A DNA stretch of 19,200 nucleotides, from contig JAHBMJ010001677.1 of NCBI GenBank assembly GCA_018398765.1, positions 1 through 19,200 on the forward strand, in the 5' to 3' direction. A program made the translations under genes and the position numbers. The DNA is from Chromera velia. Taxonomy: Eukaryota > Sar > Chromeraceae. Under the pieces are notes generated by a model. It saw only the letters and a program-made list of their open reading frames with translations. It was not told the origin of the DNA and made no database searches. Positions 1 to 10,064 of the stretch are shown here, one piece after another (within the stretch, counting starts at the first letter, position 1; every line of letters begins with the position of its first letter).

Positions 1-1975
<1,975 letters not shown>

Positions 1976-2537
1976 AGAAGACAGAAGTCGTGGAACAATC
2001 AAAAAAGCTAGAAAAGACTTTCTTAATTTTAATTTATCATTGTATTTTGTTTATTTTGTTTTATGAAGTGTGTTTAAATGATATTATAACATCAGACTAC
2101 ATGTGATTTTTAAGTTTGAGAGTCATTTAGATCGGTACCAAAAGATCTGATCCGAAATCCAATACTGACCCCCCCTCTGGTACCGAGGTACCGAAAGTAC
2201 CGAGACTTAACAACACTATTTGCGACTCATAGGTCGACCGGGTACGTGTTATTCTATCATCGTTAACTTTGGCGTCAAAAAGCAAGTTTAACAAAATAGC
2301 GAAGCAATGGTTGGCCATTGATGTGTTTTTAGTTAGGCTTTGCTAGGCTTTGCATGAAACATCAATAGTGCTGCAACATTCTTTCTGACAGCAACCGCAG
2401 AAGTGACCTTATCACGGAATCTGAATTATTCTAAATTTACATCTTCACTTCTAGTTTCAATTCTCTAGGCAGCACATACACAAAGAAAGAGAAATACTAC
2501 GCATCTCCATTTTTTTAAAATTATATTTTCTTTTTAT
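1976..2537. other. AT-rich intergenic DNA, no gene seen
   Basis: This stretch lies between the retroelement fragment and the left inverted terminus of the next element. It is AT-rich with short A and T runs. A small cluster of GGTACCGA-like words occurs at 2135-2205. No credible coding region, RNA gene or long repeat was found. Confidence 0.6.
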
Positions 2538-2552
2538 CAGTGGGTTAACTCA
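2538..2552 (+). repeat. Left inverted terminus of the putative transposon
   Basis: CAGTGGGTTAACTCA, exact inverse of 8473-8487. It contains the hexamer GTTAAC. Confidence 0.65.
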
Positions 2553-2584
2553 AGCTATGTTTCAATAATAATTACCCAATACCA

Positions 2585-2726
2585 ATAGTCACTCTATTCA
2601 TTTCTAATCATTAGTCAGGTATTATGTAAATGGATAATCATTATGTGAATATAATGATTATTTTGCTATAATGATTATGCATTTAATCAAAATCAATCAA
2701 TGATTAGAAATGAATATAGTGACTAT
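2585..2726. repeat. Hairpin-forming inverted repeat, 28-bp arms
   Basis: The arms are 2585-2612 and 2699-2726 and pair with one mismatch in 28. The 86-bp loop contains a further palindrome (ATAATCATTAT at 2634-2644 with ATAATGATTAT at 2651-2661) and another AATGATTA at 2670-2677. It lies directly inside the left terminus of the putative transposon, so it is probably part of its recognition end. Confidence 0.8.
2605..2706. repeat. Left cluster of subterminal AATGATTA motifs
   Basis: The 8-bp word AATGATTA or its inverse TAATCATT occurs at 2605, 2635, 2653, 2670 and 2699. The same word is clustered near the right end, and it was not noticed in comparable density elsewhere in the window. A likely role is binding of the element's own transposase (inference). 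Confidence 0.65.
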
Positions 2727-3021
2727 CCGTTTCAAATACTCATTATGCGTAACGTTTGCTTCATCACCATATGGCAGCTATTATGGCTACCATGTAGTGC
2801 CTTTCTCGGGCTGTCTGATGTTCAACCAACTAGTCAACGAGCTTGCGATCGATCTACACAACCAGACAAGAAATGGAAGGGGACCTGAATAAATGGACGT
2901 TAAGGAGGAGGACACCTGACATGCAGACAGGTGAAAGGAGCTTTTCTGTCATTAGAGAGAAGAGAGAAGAGAGCAGAGAGCTTTTCCTTTTTTTCTTTTC
3001 GTTCTCCTCCCCCTTCGACAC

Positions 3022-3425
3022 CTGACCTCTGTGTGAATGAACGGACAGAGGAGACATCGTTGCATGAATGGGGGGATACCTGACCTCTGTGTGAATGAAC
3101 GGACAGAGGAGACATCGTTACATGAATGGAAGGACAGCTGACCTCTGTGTAAATGAATGGACAGAGGAGACATCGTTGCATAAATGGGAGGACAGCTGAC
3201 CTCTGTGTGAATGAACAAACAGAGGAGACGTCGTTGCATGAATGGGAGGATACTTGACCTCTATGTGAATGAACGGACAGAGGAGACGTCGTTGCATGAA
3301 TGGGAGGACACCTGACCTCTGTGTGAATGAACGGACAGAGGAGACGTCGTTGCATGAATAGGAGGACACCTCACCTCTGTGTGAATGAACGAACAGAGGA
3401 GACGTCGTTACAAGAATGAATGAAT
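3022..3425. repeat. 58-bp minisatellite, about 7 copies
   Basis: Units begin at 3022, 3080, 3138, 3196, 3254, 3312 and 3370, each opening with a variant of CTGACCTCTGTGTGAATGAA. They differ by a few substitutions, and the last unit decays into ATGAATGA words. A partial older unit may be present near 2908-2935. The unit length is not a multiple of three and all three minus-strand frames happen to be free of stops, which produces long but meaningless open frames. The array sits immediately downstream of the stop codon of the minus-strand gene at 3454. Confidence 0.9.
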
Positions 3426-3453
3426 GGAGGGAGGAAAGGTGGATGCAAGCACA

Positions 3454-4297
3454 TCAATAATGTCGGGCCTTGTACACGCTGGTGGGACGTCCCGACCCGG
3501 CAGAGAAGGATGACGAAGACGAAAAAGATTCATTTCGTACAGCCAGAGCTGTAGGAGCAACACGGCGGAAGCCCTGGGACTGTATGCCGACCACACGCAA
3601 ACCTCTGCCCCCCTTCTTGCTGGCTCCGCCAGGCCCCCCCTCGCCCTTGTTGGCAGTTTTTTTCTTCTTCTGAATCTCCACGAGCTGCCTGAGCAGCTCC
3701 TTCTCCTTCTTGGCATCATCTTCATTCTCCTTCTTGGCATTATCCTCATTCTCCTTCTCGGCGTCATCCTCATCAGAGTGGAAGAGACCTCCTCCCTCCA
3801 TAACCTCTCCCTCCCCCATCGCGATATCCCGCTCCTCCTCCTTCTGCTCTTCGGCATCTCTGCCCTTCTCCCCTTTCTCCTGCACCTCCTGCACCCCACC
3901 CTGTCCGACCTCTACGAGATCATTTGCCTCTCCTTCCATGCCCCCCCCCCCCCNCCCCCCCCCTATCCCTACCTCCCTCCCTCCTCTCTCTCTCTGTCTT
4001 CTCACAATCGAAGTGAAGGAACCTGTTGCTCTGCTTCCACAGTTTTGAGAAAGTAGCATCGGTCCACTTAGAGCGGGGTGGGAGGAGGGAGGTCCCGAGG
4101 TAGGCACTAAGGGCATCCACTCTTTTGTCCAATCGCTCTACCTCAGAACTGTCTGCTGGGGGGTGCGCAGACCCCTCCTTCAAGATGGAGACGGCATCTG
4201 CTTGAGACCTCTGAAGAAACTCGATGAAGTCAACAAGGTGGTGAACATCAGTCACCCACTTTCTGGATGTGTCCCTGGGAGATACCCCTGCGATGAG
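3454..4297 (-). CDS. Exon 4 (last) of the unrecognised minus-strand gene, frame broken in a poly-G run
   Basis: The acceptor is TTTATCCAATTGCAG. The exon starts LIAGVSPRDTSRKWV and contains a helical segment (EVERLDKRVDALSAYL). It then enters a run of G (plus-strand C run 3941-3963 with N at 3954). After the run a different frame is open and continues GEANDLVEVGQGGVQEV through acidic and lysine-rich repeats to a stop at 3454. A change of one base in the run would join the two halves, so the break is most likely an unresolved homopolymer length. Confidence 0.65.
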
Positions 4298-4377
4298 CTG
4301 CAATTGGATAAACAAAAAAAGGAAGTCTGAAGGACATATGTAGACATATATAGAGAGAGAAAGAAACAGAGAAAGAG

Positions 4378-4412
<35 letters not shown>

Positions 4413-6134
4413 GAAAAAGAGAGAGAGAAAGAGAGAGGAAGAGAGAAAGAGAGAGAAAGAGAGAAACAAACTGACCAACGAGAGAGAGAAAGAGAGACGG
4501 AGGGAGAGCGGGAGAGAGAGAGAGGAGTGAAAAAGAAAGAGACGAGAGAAAAATTCTTTTTCTCACCTTTGGGTTGTACAAAATCGCTTTGGCTGTCTCC
4601 GATTGTATCACACCTTGAGATCCGTCGGGCGTAAAGCCCTTGAAGTAGGACTCGGGGAACCACTTGCCTCCCTCGAGTGCCTTGATCGCCTGAGTGGCAA
4701 AGTCCGCAACTGTCTTCGGACCTAAGAGGATCGCTGGACAGAGGAAGTCGGTGTTGTTGGACGACCACATCTCAATGGTGTCGAAGGGTATTTTCAGAGT
4801 GTTGTAGCAGAAGGTAATAAGATCCACTGGTGCAGCAAACAGCTTTCCTGCTGTACCTGCGATGCTGCAGAAAGGGAAGAGATGGGAAGAGAACGGGGGG
4901 GAAACATGAAGAACAATCGAAGACATGGGAGCACAATGGGAGAGAAAAAGCCTTGGAGGGGGTAGAGGGAAGCGAAAGACAGCGAGAAAGACAAAGAGAA
5001 AGGGGAAGAAAAAAGTGGTGAAGACGAAACGAAGATAGCGAGAAAGACAAAGAGAAAAGGGAAGAGAAAAGCGGTGAAGACGAAGCGAAAGACAGTGAGA
5101 AAGACAAAGAGACCAACCTCTTCAGCTCGGCAAACTTTCTATAGAACGCTGGGCCCCCTGTGTCCGAACTCCCACACTGAGCCTCAATGGCCTCGATGGC
5201 AGACAAGAAAGATGTAGCATTCTTTTCGGGCTGGAAGTGTACGATGGTGGATGGGAAGTCTTTGTCGAACTCCTTGTAGAAGACGTTGTGGACGGCCTCG
5301 AACATCTTGGATATCAGGTTGTTATTGTCCACAGTAGTTCGGTTTGCGACACCCACCACCGTCTCCTCCAACACCTTGATGCGAGGGTTCTTTCCTTTTT
5401 GATGCTCCCAATCCAGGATGTTCCCTTGCTTCATCGACTCAATGGAAGGAAACGCTCCAAAGAAATGTGGATCGCAACGAGTGACGTCACCGCTGCAGAG
5501 AAACCAAGAGTCAAGTGGTCTGATGAGGGATAGAATGAAGAAGACAAGGTAAAGCTGATGCAAGACGGGTATGGACAGCGGTGAGGCAAGAGAACGAAGG
5601 CAGTCACCAGAGGGGAAAGGGGTGTTTCCAACCACAGGATGTGAAGAAAGGAGAGTTCAAGTAAGATAGATAGATAAGGAGTCTGATCGTGGTAAGCGAA
5701 GGCAGAGAAAAAAAGGAGACGGGAACAACAGCAAAGATATACTCTCAGTGAGTGCGAATCACTGACGGCACGAAGAGGAAGAAGAGGTTTCCGAGACCGA
5801 TGTAGTCTTCGTTGGACACGATCCCCTCAACATGCTGCGAAAAGGCGGCAGTCAGCGGGCTTGGGCCCTTTTTCCCCCTCTTCAAAAGCAGCTTCGGCTC
5901 TTCGAATCGGCCGGACTCAACCGTCTCTTCCTCCATCACTGGGGTTGCAGCAATGGAGAGCGGGAGCCCTCGAAGGTTCTGGACACCAGGGCAGGGTTCT
6001 TGAAGGATTTGACGCACCTCTGCTGCGATGTCGAGCTTGAGCAGTTTCTCAAAAATCCGCAACCGTGTGTCGATGTACTCTTTGATCTTCTTCCAGTCCT
6101 TCAGTCGTGCAGCCTTCGTCTCGAGGGCCTTCAT
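3454..6134 (-). CDS. Unrecognised multi-exon protein with acidic/lysine-rich C-terminus
   Basis: Four exons chain in phase: 6134-5767, 5492-5118, 4864-4567 and 4297-3454, with donors GTCAGT, GTTGGT and GTGAGA and acceptors ending CTGCAG, CTGCAG and TTGCAG. The protein is about 625 residues. It opens with a Lys/Arg/Leu-rich helical stretch, followed by a globular middle (for example FPSTIVHFQPEKNATSF and FAAPVDLITFCYNTLKIPF) and a helical segment around EVERLDKRVDALSAYL. The tail is highly charged, with repeated AKKENEDD-like units and a basic Gly/Arg end. The tail suggests a nuclear or nucleic-acid-associated protein, but I recognise no domain and no transposase signature. The last exon changes frame inside a run of G on the coding strand that contains an undetermined base (3954), so the run length is uncertain. 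The start at 6134 is the first ATG after an in-frame stop. An older start at 6409 is possible. Confidence 0.65.
4298..4566 (-). repeat. Intron filled with GA/TC microsatellite
   Basis: This is the intron between exons 3 and 4. On the plus strand about 4350-4550 is nearly pure purine, made of GA, GAAA and GGAGA units, giving the pyrimidine-rich stretch of the transcript. Long open frames across it are products of the low complexity. Confidence 0.8.
4567..4864 (-). CDS. Exon 3 of the unrecognised minus-strand gene
   Basis: The acceptor is CCCTTTCTGCAG and the donor GTGAGA at 4566. The exon reads SIAGTAGKLFAAPVDLITF and so on to AKAILYNPK. Phase agrees on both sides. A hydrophobic run near the start is too short and too interrupted to call a membrane span. 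Confidence 0.75.
4981..5117. repeat. Intronic tandem repeat, about 56-57-bp unit
   Basis: AGYGAGAAAGACAAAGAGA begins at 4981, 5037 and 5094, giving two full units and a partial third. It lies in the intron between exons 2 and 3 of the minus-strand gene, directly next to the exon 2 donor. Confidence 0.75.
5118..5492 (-). CDS. Exon 2 of the unrecognised minus-strand gene
   Basis: The acceptor is TTTCTCTGCAG and the donor GTTGGT at 5117. The 375-bp exon keeps one open frame with no low complexity (FPSIESMKQGNILDWEHQKG and following) and enters and leaves in matching phase. This is the least biased and most protein-like part of the gene and the best query for a homology search. Confidence 0.75.
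5767..6134 (-). CDS. Exon 1 of the unrecognised minus-strand gene
   Basis: It begins MKALETKAARLKDWKK and ends NLFFLFVP with the first two bases of a codon, followed by donor GTCAGT at 5766-5761. Joining to the next exon restores a proline codon and continues GDVTRCDPHFFGAF. The first 45 residues are rich in Lys, Arg, Glu and Leu and could be helical. Confidence 0.65.
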
Positions 6135-6409
6135 CTCTTTGTTGACGACGTCAACAGCAGATTTCTCTTTCCCTCTGACGTGTCATCAAGCTCAGTGTCG
6201 GAGTCTGCCTGGTGCGAGGAGGCCTCGACCTTGGTAACTTTCTTTTTTGGATTTTTCCCTCAGAACTTTTCTACAGTTGTTGTTGCTGCTGCTGCGCCAT
6301 CAGCTGTCTCTGCAGCACACCCCGATCCCGCAGTATGCTATCTTTTCAGCATTTTCTTCTTATCCTTTACACCACCCAGAAGCGGTGGCTTTGGCCTGTG
6401 CCTTGACAT
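6135..6409 (-). pseudogene. Possible decayed 5' extension of the unrecognised minus-strand gene
   Basis: Upstream of the exon 1 ATG the minus strand reads as coding-like sequence in one frame. From an ATG at 6409 it runs MSRHRPKPPLLGGVKDKKK to a TAG, continues HTAGSG..., crosses a TGA and goes on GKNPKKKVTKVEASS to an acidic run DSDTELDDTSEG. There it would need a one-base shift to join KEKSAVDVVNKEMKAL and hence exon 1. Two nonsense codons and one frameshift suggest an old N-terminus now lost, or chance. Confidence 0.35.
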
Positions 6410-6925
6410 GAACGAAAGGCGAACAGGGCGACTCAGAGACGGAAGAGAGAAGAAAGTGTATCCTCGATCGAAGTGAAAAAAACTATGCGTATGCGTAGGG
6501 ATTATGTGTCACCACAGGAGCACACGAGGTTCAATCAGGTGTGATGCAACAATTTTGAAGAGGTTGTAAGCGAACACAGAAGCAACAAAGACATCACCTC
6601 AGGGCAGTGAAGAACGACTTGTTGTTCTGGAGGAGTGACTTTTTTTTTTGTACGTACGCCAATGCGCAGCGCGGCAGCGCATGCACGCATCGGCACATAT
6701 GGGCCGGGCAGCGCGTCCAGGAGGCGATATATATGCACATGCAGCGACATGCAGCGCAACACTGCGCAACGGGGAAAAGCAACCTGCAGCGTTCAGCAGC
6801 CTCTCTCTGTTATCTCTTTCTGTTCCTCTTTCTGAAGCATTTGGTCAGCAAGTAGCCCCAAAAGTCGCCTCATTCCGCCTCAAGCAGCCTCAAGTAACCT
6901 TTTGTTCTGTGAACGCGGTGCCGTT
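6410..6925. promoter_or_regulatory. Divergent intergenic region of the putative transposon
   Basis: This 516-bp gap separates the two divergent genes inside the inverted termini and must hold both promoters if the genes are transcribed. It contains GC-rich CAGCG and CATGCA words around 6660-6780 and a TATATATG at about 6729-6736. No defined promoter element can be proved from the sequence. Confidence 0.35.
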
Positions 6926-7430
6926 ATGGCTCCAACTCGAAAGCTGCCCCGTGGGAAGGGCCTGGAGAAAGGAGCCAGAGGTCGTGCTCTGTTTGAAAGA
7001 TCGTCGTAAAAGTTTGGAGATGTGGGCGTGTGGCGATACCCTGGACCAGGGTGCGGATGGATGATTCGACATTCCGGCCCCATATCCAAAAATTCTTTTA
7101 TTGCCAATCATCTGCGAGACGCACATAGAATGACGCTGGGGGAGGCTCAGCTTCAAGCGCGGTCTCAGACTGCCGTCCGAGAACCCGGGGCGGTGGACGA
7201 TGTATTGTATGATGCCTCACCGCATGATGGGGGCTACGTTGGGGATGAGCAAGAGCACGATTCACATGCAGATGGTGCAGACGGCGATGGAGGTTGGGAG
7301 GACGAGAGCGATAGCGACAGCTCCGATTGGGAGGGCACTCATCTATGTACAAGTTCCTTTCATGCATCTCTCCCAAAGAATTTGGAGGAAGGAAGTCGCT
7401 CTGTGACCGTATGCATTTGCTTAAGCAGCT
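6926..7430 (+). CDS. Exon 1 of the plus-strand gene
   Basis: It runs from ATG 6926 to donor GTAAGA, leaving one base of the last codon. It includes the basic start, the TAA at 7007, the NHLRDAH motif and the acidic run. The frame remains open past the donor to 7480, so an unspliced form would end there. Confidence 0.5.
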
Positions 7431-8151
7431 GTAAGAAGTTTTTTCATCTAGAGACGCAGAGAGACGTCGAAGGTAGTTAAGAGAGCTGCGCATGAGAGTG
7501 GAGAAACAGGTGTTTGGGTTGGTTGGCGAAATGTCTCTCCCTCTCTCCGTCACTGGAGAGCGCGCGATTGGAGGAGGAAAAAAAATTTCTTCTCTTCTCG
7601 CCTCTTTTCTTCTGACTGTTATGCTACGACATTCAGGTCCTGCAGATAAGCGAGAACAGAAGGTGAAGTCAATCGCAGAAGAGATTGAGGCAAAGTGTCG
7701 GGTGTATGTTTTTCGATCTGGAGTCTTCCAGAAGAAAAACACGTTGAAGAAATGCATGCTCCGAAGTATATCGCAGCCTGAGCAGATTGAGGGGGGGGTT
7801 GTAGATGACTTGAAGGAAGAAGCCATCTCTTTTCGTGCATGGTTTTCAGGGCATCGGGGAATGATCAGCAATACAGCAGTCTTTGATGACGTGCTGTGTG
7901 ATCTTCGCACGTCGTTCAGAGGTGTTCCGTTGCAGTCTTTTCCATATGTACAGGGGGGGGATTCTGTTGTGGGTGGGCGGCTTCGTCTTATCTTCAGTGT
8001 CGTGCCACAACCTAGCATGCAGCTTCATGATTTGAGTTCAGATCTTCGGCAGCTGTGCCAATTGAATGCGAATTTCGTTTTCCTCCGTTTGTGGAAAAAA
8101 CTTGAGTTCCACACGACTGAAGTGTGGCCTCGTGCAAAATTAATTCCATAG
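6926..8151 (+). CDS. Unrecognised two-exon protein with a possible BED-like finger remnant; nonsense codon present
   Basis: Exon 1 runs from ATG at 6926 to 7430 (donor GTAAGA at 7431). The acceptor after GACATTCAG at 7635 opens exon 2 (7636-8151) in matching phase, giving about 340 codons. A TAA at 7007-7009 interrupts the frame at codon 28, so the copy is either a pseudogene or starts downstream. The N-terminus is basic (MAPTRKLPRGKGLEKGARGR). A single Cys followed by NHLRDAH resembles the second half of a BED or C2H2 zinc finger, but the first Cys pair is incomplete. A very acidic stretch (DGADGDGGWEDESDSDSSDW) follows. Exon 2 is mixed globular sequence that I do not recognise. A BED-type finger would fit a hAT-like element, but no hAT dimerisation domain is visible. 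Confidence 0.5.
7636..8151 (+). CDS. Exon 2 of the plus-strand gene
   Basis: The acceptor region is pyrimidine-rich (TCTTCTCGCCTCTTTTCTTC) and ends in CAG at 7635. The exon opens PADKREQKVKSIAEEIEAK and ends ...RAKLIP at TAG 8149-8151. Beyond the TAG the same frame still reads like protein (CKYTELGQYAILPTDSVAD) to TGA at 8287-8289. The TAG may therefore be a second nonsense mutation. A GTAAGT at 8153 is an alternative donor, but it lies after the TAG. Confidence 0.5.
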   Translation, partial: GPADKREQKVKSIAEEIEAKCRVYVFRSGVFQKKNTLKKCMLRSISQPEQIEGGVVDDLKEEAISFRAWFSGHRGMISNTAVFDDVLCDLRTSFRGVPLQSFPYVQGGDSVVGGRLRLIFSVVPQPSMQLHDLSSDLRQLCQLNANFVFLRLWKKLEFHTTEVWPRAKLIP

Positions 8152-8302
8152 TGTAAGTATACTGAGCTTGGACAGTATGCTATTCTTCCGACTGACTCGG
8201 TGGCTGATCGCATTCGCATTATGCCAGATTTCCTTTGCGGAAAAGAGGGACGAAAGAAGCTGCGTGGCTGGATTGATACATATTCATGAAAAACATGTGA
8301 AT

Positions 8303-8470
8303 AATGATTAGTCTGATTAGATGTTTCTTATGAGCGAATAATGATTGTTCTGATTAGGTGCTTCTCATAATCATTATGTGTTTCTCTAACAGTATGTCGA
8401 TAATCATTATTAAAATTATTTAATGACCTACTAATGATTATTGCTTTACCTTAATCAGTCACTAATCATT
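8303..8470. repeat. Right cluster of subterminal AATGATTA motifs, about 32 bp apart
   Basis: AATGATT(A)/TAATCATT begins at 8303, 8340, 8368, 8401, 8433 and 8463, with spacings of 37, 28, 33, 32 and 30 bp. The even spacing of roughly three helical turns would place bound protein on one face of the DNA. Its partner is the left cluster at 2605-2706. Confidence 0.7.
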
Positions 8471-8472
8471 AG

Positions 8473-8487
8473 TGAGTTAACCCACTG
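8473..8487 (-). repeat. Right inverted terminus of the putative transposon
   Basis: TGAGTTAACCCACTG, exact inverse of 2538-2552. It adjoins the last subterminal motif with two bases between. Confidence 0.65.
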
Positions 8488-9210
8488 ATGTTTGTAAAGC
8501 TATAATAACTATTAATAAGCTATAACTTGAAGCTATATGTTTATTTTGCATGGAAAGTTCTGGAAACGGAATTAAGTTTAAATTAAAATTCAAAAGTGAT
8601 TTTTTTTTTTTGAGACTTCATTAAAATTGAGAGTACTTGAAATAAAAGAATTAAAAAAAAGAAAAACAACATGATTATATAGGGCTCTCCAATTTTTTTT
8701 TTCTTTTTTTTTTCTTGGAAATTTCTCCATGTATGCATGTGCGGCGCCTAAATTTAATTTCTATTTCACTTTTTTGTATTTTTATGATTTCTACTTCTAC
8801 CTCTAGCCCTTCAAAGTGAATTCACGCTATAATTGAAATTGAATTGAATTGAATTGAGGCAGTCAAAGCTGGTGAGCGCACCACTTGGGCTCTGGCCAAT
8901 TAACTGCAACGTATGACATACAATATGTATAAAAATATCGGCAGCAAAAGAAGTCATGAGATGGCTGTTAGCGGCAGTTAGCCATTCTTTTTATACCATT
9001 CAATGACTCGGACATCCTTGGGGACATCCATTTTTTAGTTATACTAAAATTGCAGTTAAATTCATAATTCAAATTTTTATAGTTTCATAATACTTGTTTA
9101 CGTAAAAGTTTAATAGTATGAAGAGTCATTGAAGACCAGACGTCGCGACAGACAAAGAGGTTTTCTTTGCAATTGTCAGTGCTTGCATACCCTCCTAGAT
9201 ACCCTCGCAA
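8488..9210. other. AT-rich intergenic DNA, no gene seen
   Basis: A and T runs dominate. A short (TTGAA)n run lies near 8837-8857. A 10-bp inverted pair TCAATGACTC (9000-9009 and 9123-9132) is present without matching flanks. No coding region or RNA gene is visible. Confidence 0.6.
9202..9210 (+). repeat. Target-site duplication of the MITE, left copy
   Basis: CCCTCGCAA, identical to 9445-9453 on the other side of the element. Confidence 0.85.
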
Positions 9211-9444
9211 CTAGGCGACGCACAGTGGAAAAAAAAAAGAAAAAAAGACATGTCAAGATTTTTTTTTTTTTTTGGTCGTCTGGTGGTTAAAGGTCCAAGC
9301 AAGCTTAGCAAAGGTAGGTTTTGTAGTTAGATATGTTTTTGTTATATGTTTAGCACTTCCAATAAAATAATAAAAAAAAAATAAAAAAGATTAGGCTTCT
9401 CGAGATTTTTTTTTTCTTTTTTTTTATCACTGTGCGTCGCCTAG
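9211..9444. mobile_element. 234-bp MITE with 17-bp inverted termini and 9-bp target duplication
   Basis: CTAGGCGACGCACAGTG at 9211-9227 is exactly inverted at 9428-9444. The similarity extends inward through A-rich arms (A10GA7 on one side, T/C-rich on the other). The element is flanked by identical 9-bp repeats CCCTCGCAA (9202-9210 and 9445-9453), a clear target-site duplication. It has no coding capacity, so it depends on a transposase elsewhere. A 9-bp duplication is typical of Mutator-like elements, which is the best family guess. The exact termini and exact duplication point to fairly recent insertion. Confidence 0.85.
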
Positions 9445-9453
9445 CCCTCGCAA
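9445..9453 (+). repeat. Target-site duplication of the MITE, right copy
   Basis: CCCTCGCAA, identical to 9202-9210. Confidence 0.85.
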
Positions 9454-10064
9454 CGCATTTTTTCTTTTTTCGCTTGCGAGCGTATGTAGAAGTTACAGTA
9501 GAACAAAGGAACGGAACAGACTTGAGTGCCTTCTTGATCTGGCGGAAGCCCGAAATGAATGCAACACGTCTTGCGATTCACATGGTAGCAAATTTGCTCA
9601 ACAAAATGCGGCTGCACATTAATTAATAATTAAGTAGACCACAGGAAAGAGTGCACAGTGACACATCGGACCGCATCGATCCACAATTAATCGGCTCATA
9701 CCAGCTGCATGGTTCTTCGTTGCTTGACTCCTCATTTTTTGGCATTCAGAGACATTTTCCCTTCAGCAAATTGAGCAAGAGGGAAGCGCAAGACACACAC
9801 GTTTGTATCAGACGCCCTCGAAAATTCTCATGTTTTGCCTGACACTTCACACCTAGTGAGACCACGGATCCCCCCTGCCAGGGGAGGCGCCGAGCGCAGC
9901 ATCGACAGCAGTCCCAACGGATTCAGCCTCCGTCTGCCCTTCTGTGTGAGACCATTTTCTCAAGCTCTTGCATCTTTCGGTAAAAACCCAATTCCATGCC
10001 TGACGTGCACTTCGTATAGATACCATTCAGACTATCCCCGTGTTAAGAAAGTGGCCTCCCCAGC
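9454..10064. other. Intergenic DNA downstream of the zinc-finger gene
   Basis: This stretch lies between the MITE and the stop codon of the minus-strand zinc-finger gene and should contain that gene's 3' untranslated region. No repeat, RNA gene or convincing coding region was seen. Confidence 0.55.

Larger units (their letters stand above)
2538..8487. mobile_element. Putative large DNA transposon with 15-bp inverted termini
   Basis: CAGTGGGTTAACTCA at 2538-2552 reappears exactly inverted at 8473-8487. Both copies are preceded, reading inward, by AT, so 17 bp match in all. Just inside each end is a cluster of short TAATGATT/AATCATTA words (five on the left, six on the right). Subterminal arrays of this kind are known transposase-binding sites in hAT and related elements, and CAGNG is a common start for hAT termini. 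The interior holds two divergent genes with introns, a 58-bp minisatellite and AT-rich ends. The 8-bp flanks (CTTTTTAT and ATGTTTGT) match at only five positions, so no target duplication can be claimed beyond the shared AT. No hAT dimerisation domain or DDE transposase was recognised. The element could be a new family, a gene-capturing nonautonomous element, or two unrelated repeats. Confidence 0.55.

Noticed and set aside
2900-3369. Long minus-strand open frames rich in repeated SFTQRS-like peptides
   Set aside because: They are the 58-bp minisatellite read in three frames; the repeat simply lacks stops on that strand.
3022-3425. Regular repeat array that could be taken for a CRISPR
   Set aside because: The 58-bp units are contiguous tandem copies with no unique spacers, in eukaryotic DNA.
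4248-4568. Open frames full of Ser, Leu and Phe on the minus strand
   Set aside because: They are the TC-rich intron between two phase-matched exons; the composition explains the open frames.
6520-6545. tRNA-like internal box GGTTCAATC
   Set aside because: No matching upstream A box or cloverleaf arms could be found around it.
7098-8018. 306-codon minus-strand frame opposite the plus-strand gene
   Set aside because: Composition looks like a shadow of the acidic and globular exons on the other strand, and no splice or domain evidence supports it.
2530-8495. An 8-bp hAT-type target duplication around the large element
   Set aside because: CTTTTTAT and ATGTTTGT agree at only five of eight positions, mostly T, so it cannot be claimed.
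9000-9132. 10-bp inverted pair TCAATGACTC that might mark another MITE
   Set aside because: The flanks are not duplicated and the match does not extend, so it is within chance for this AT-rich region.
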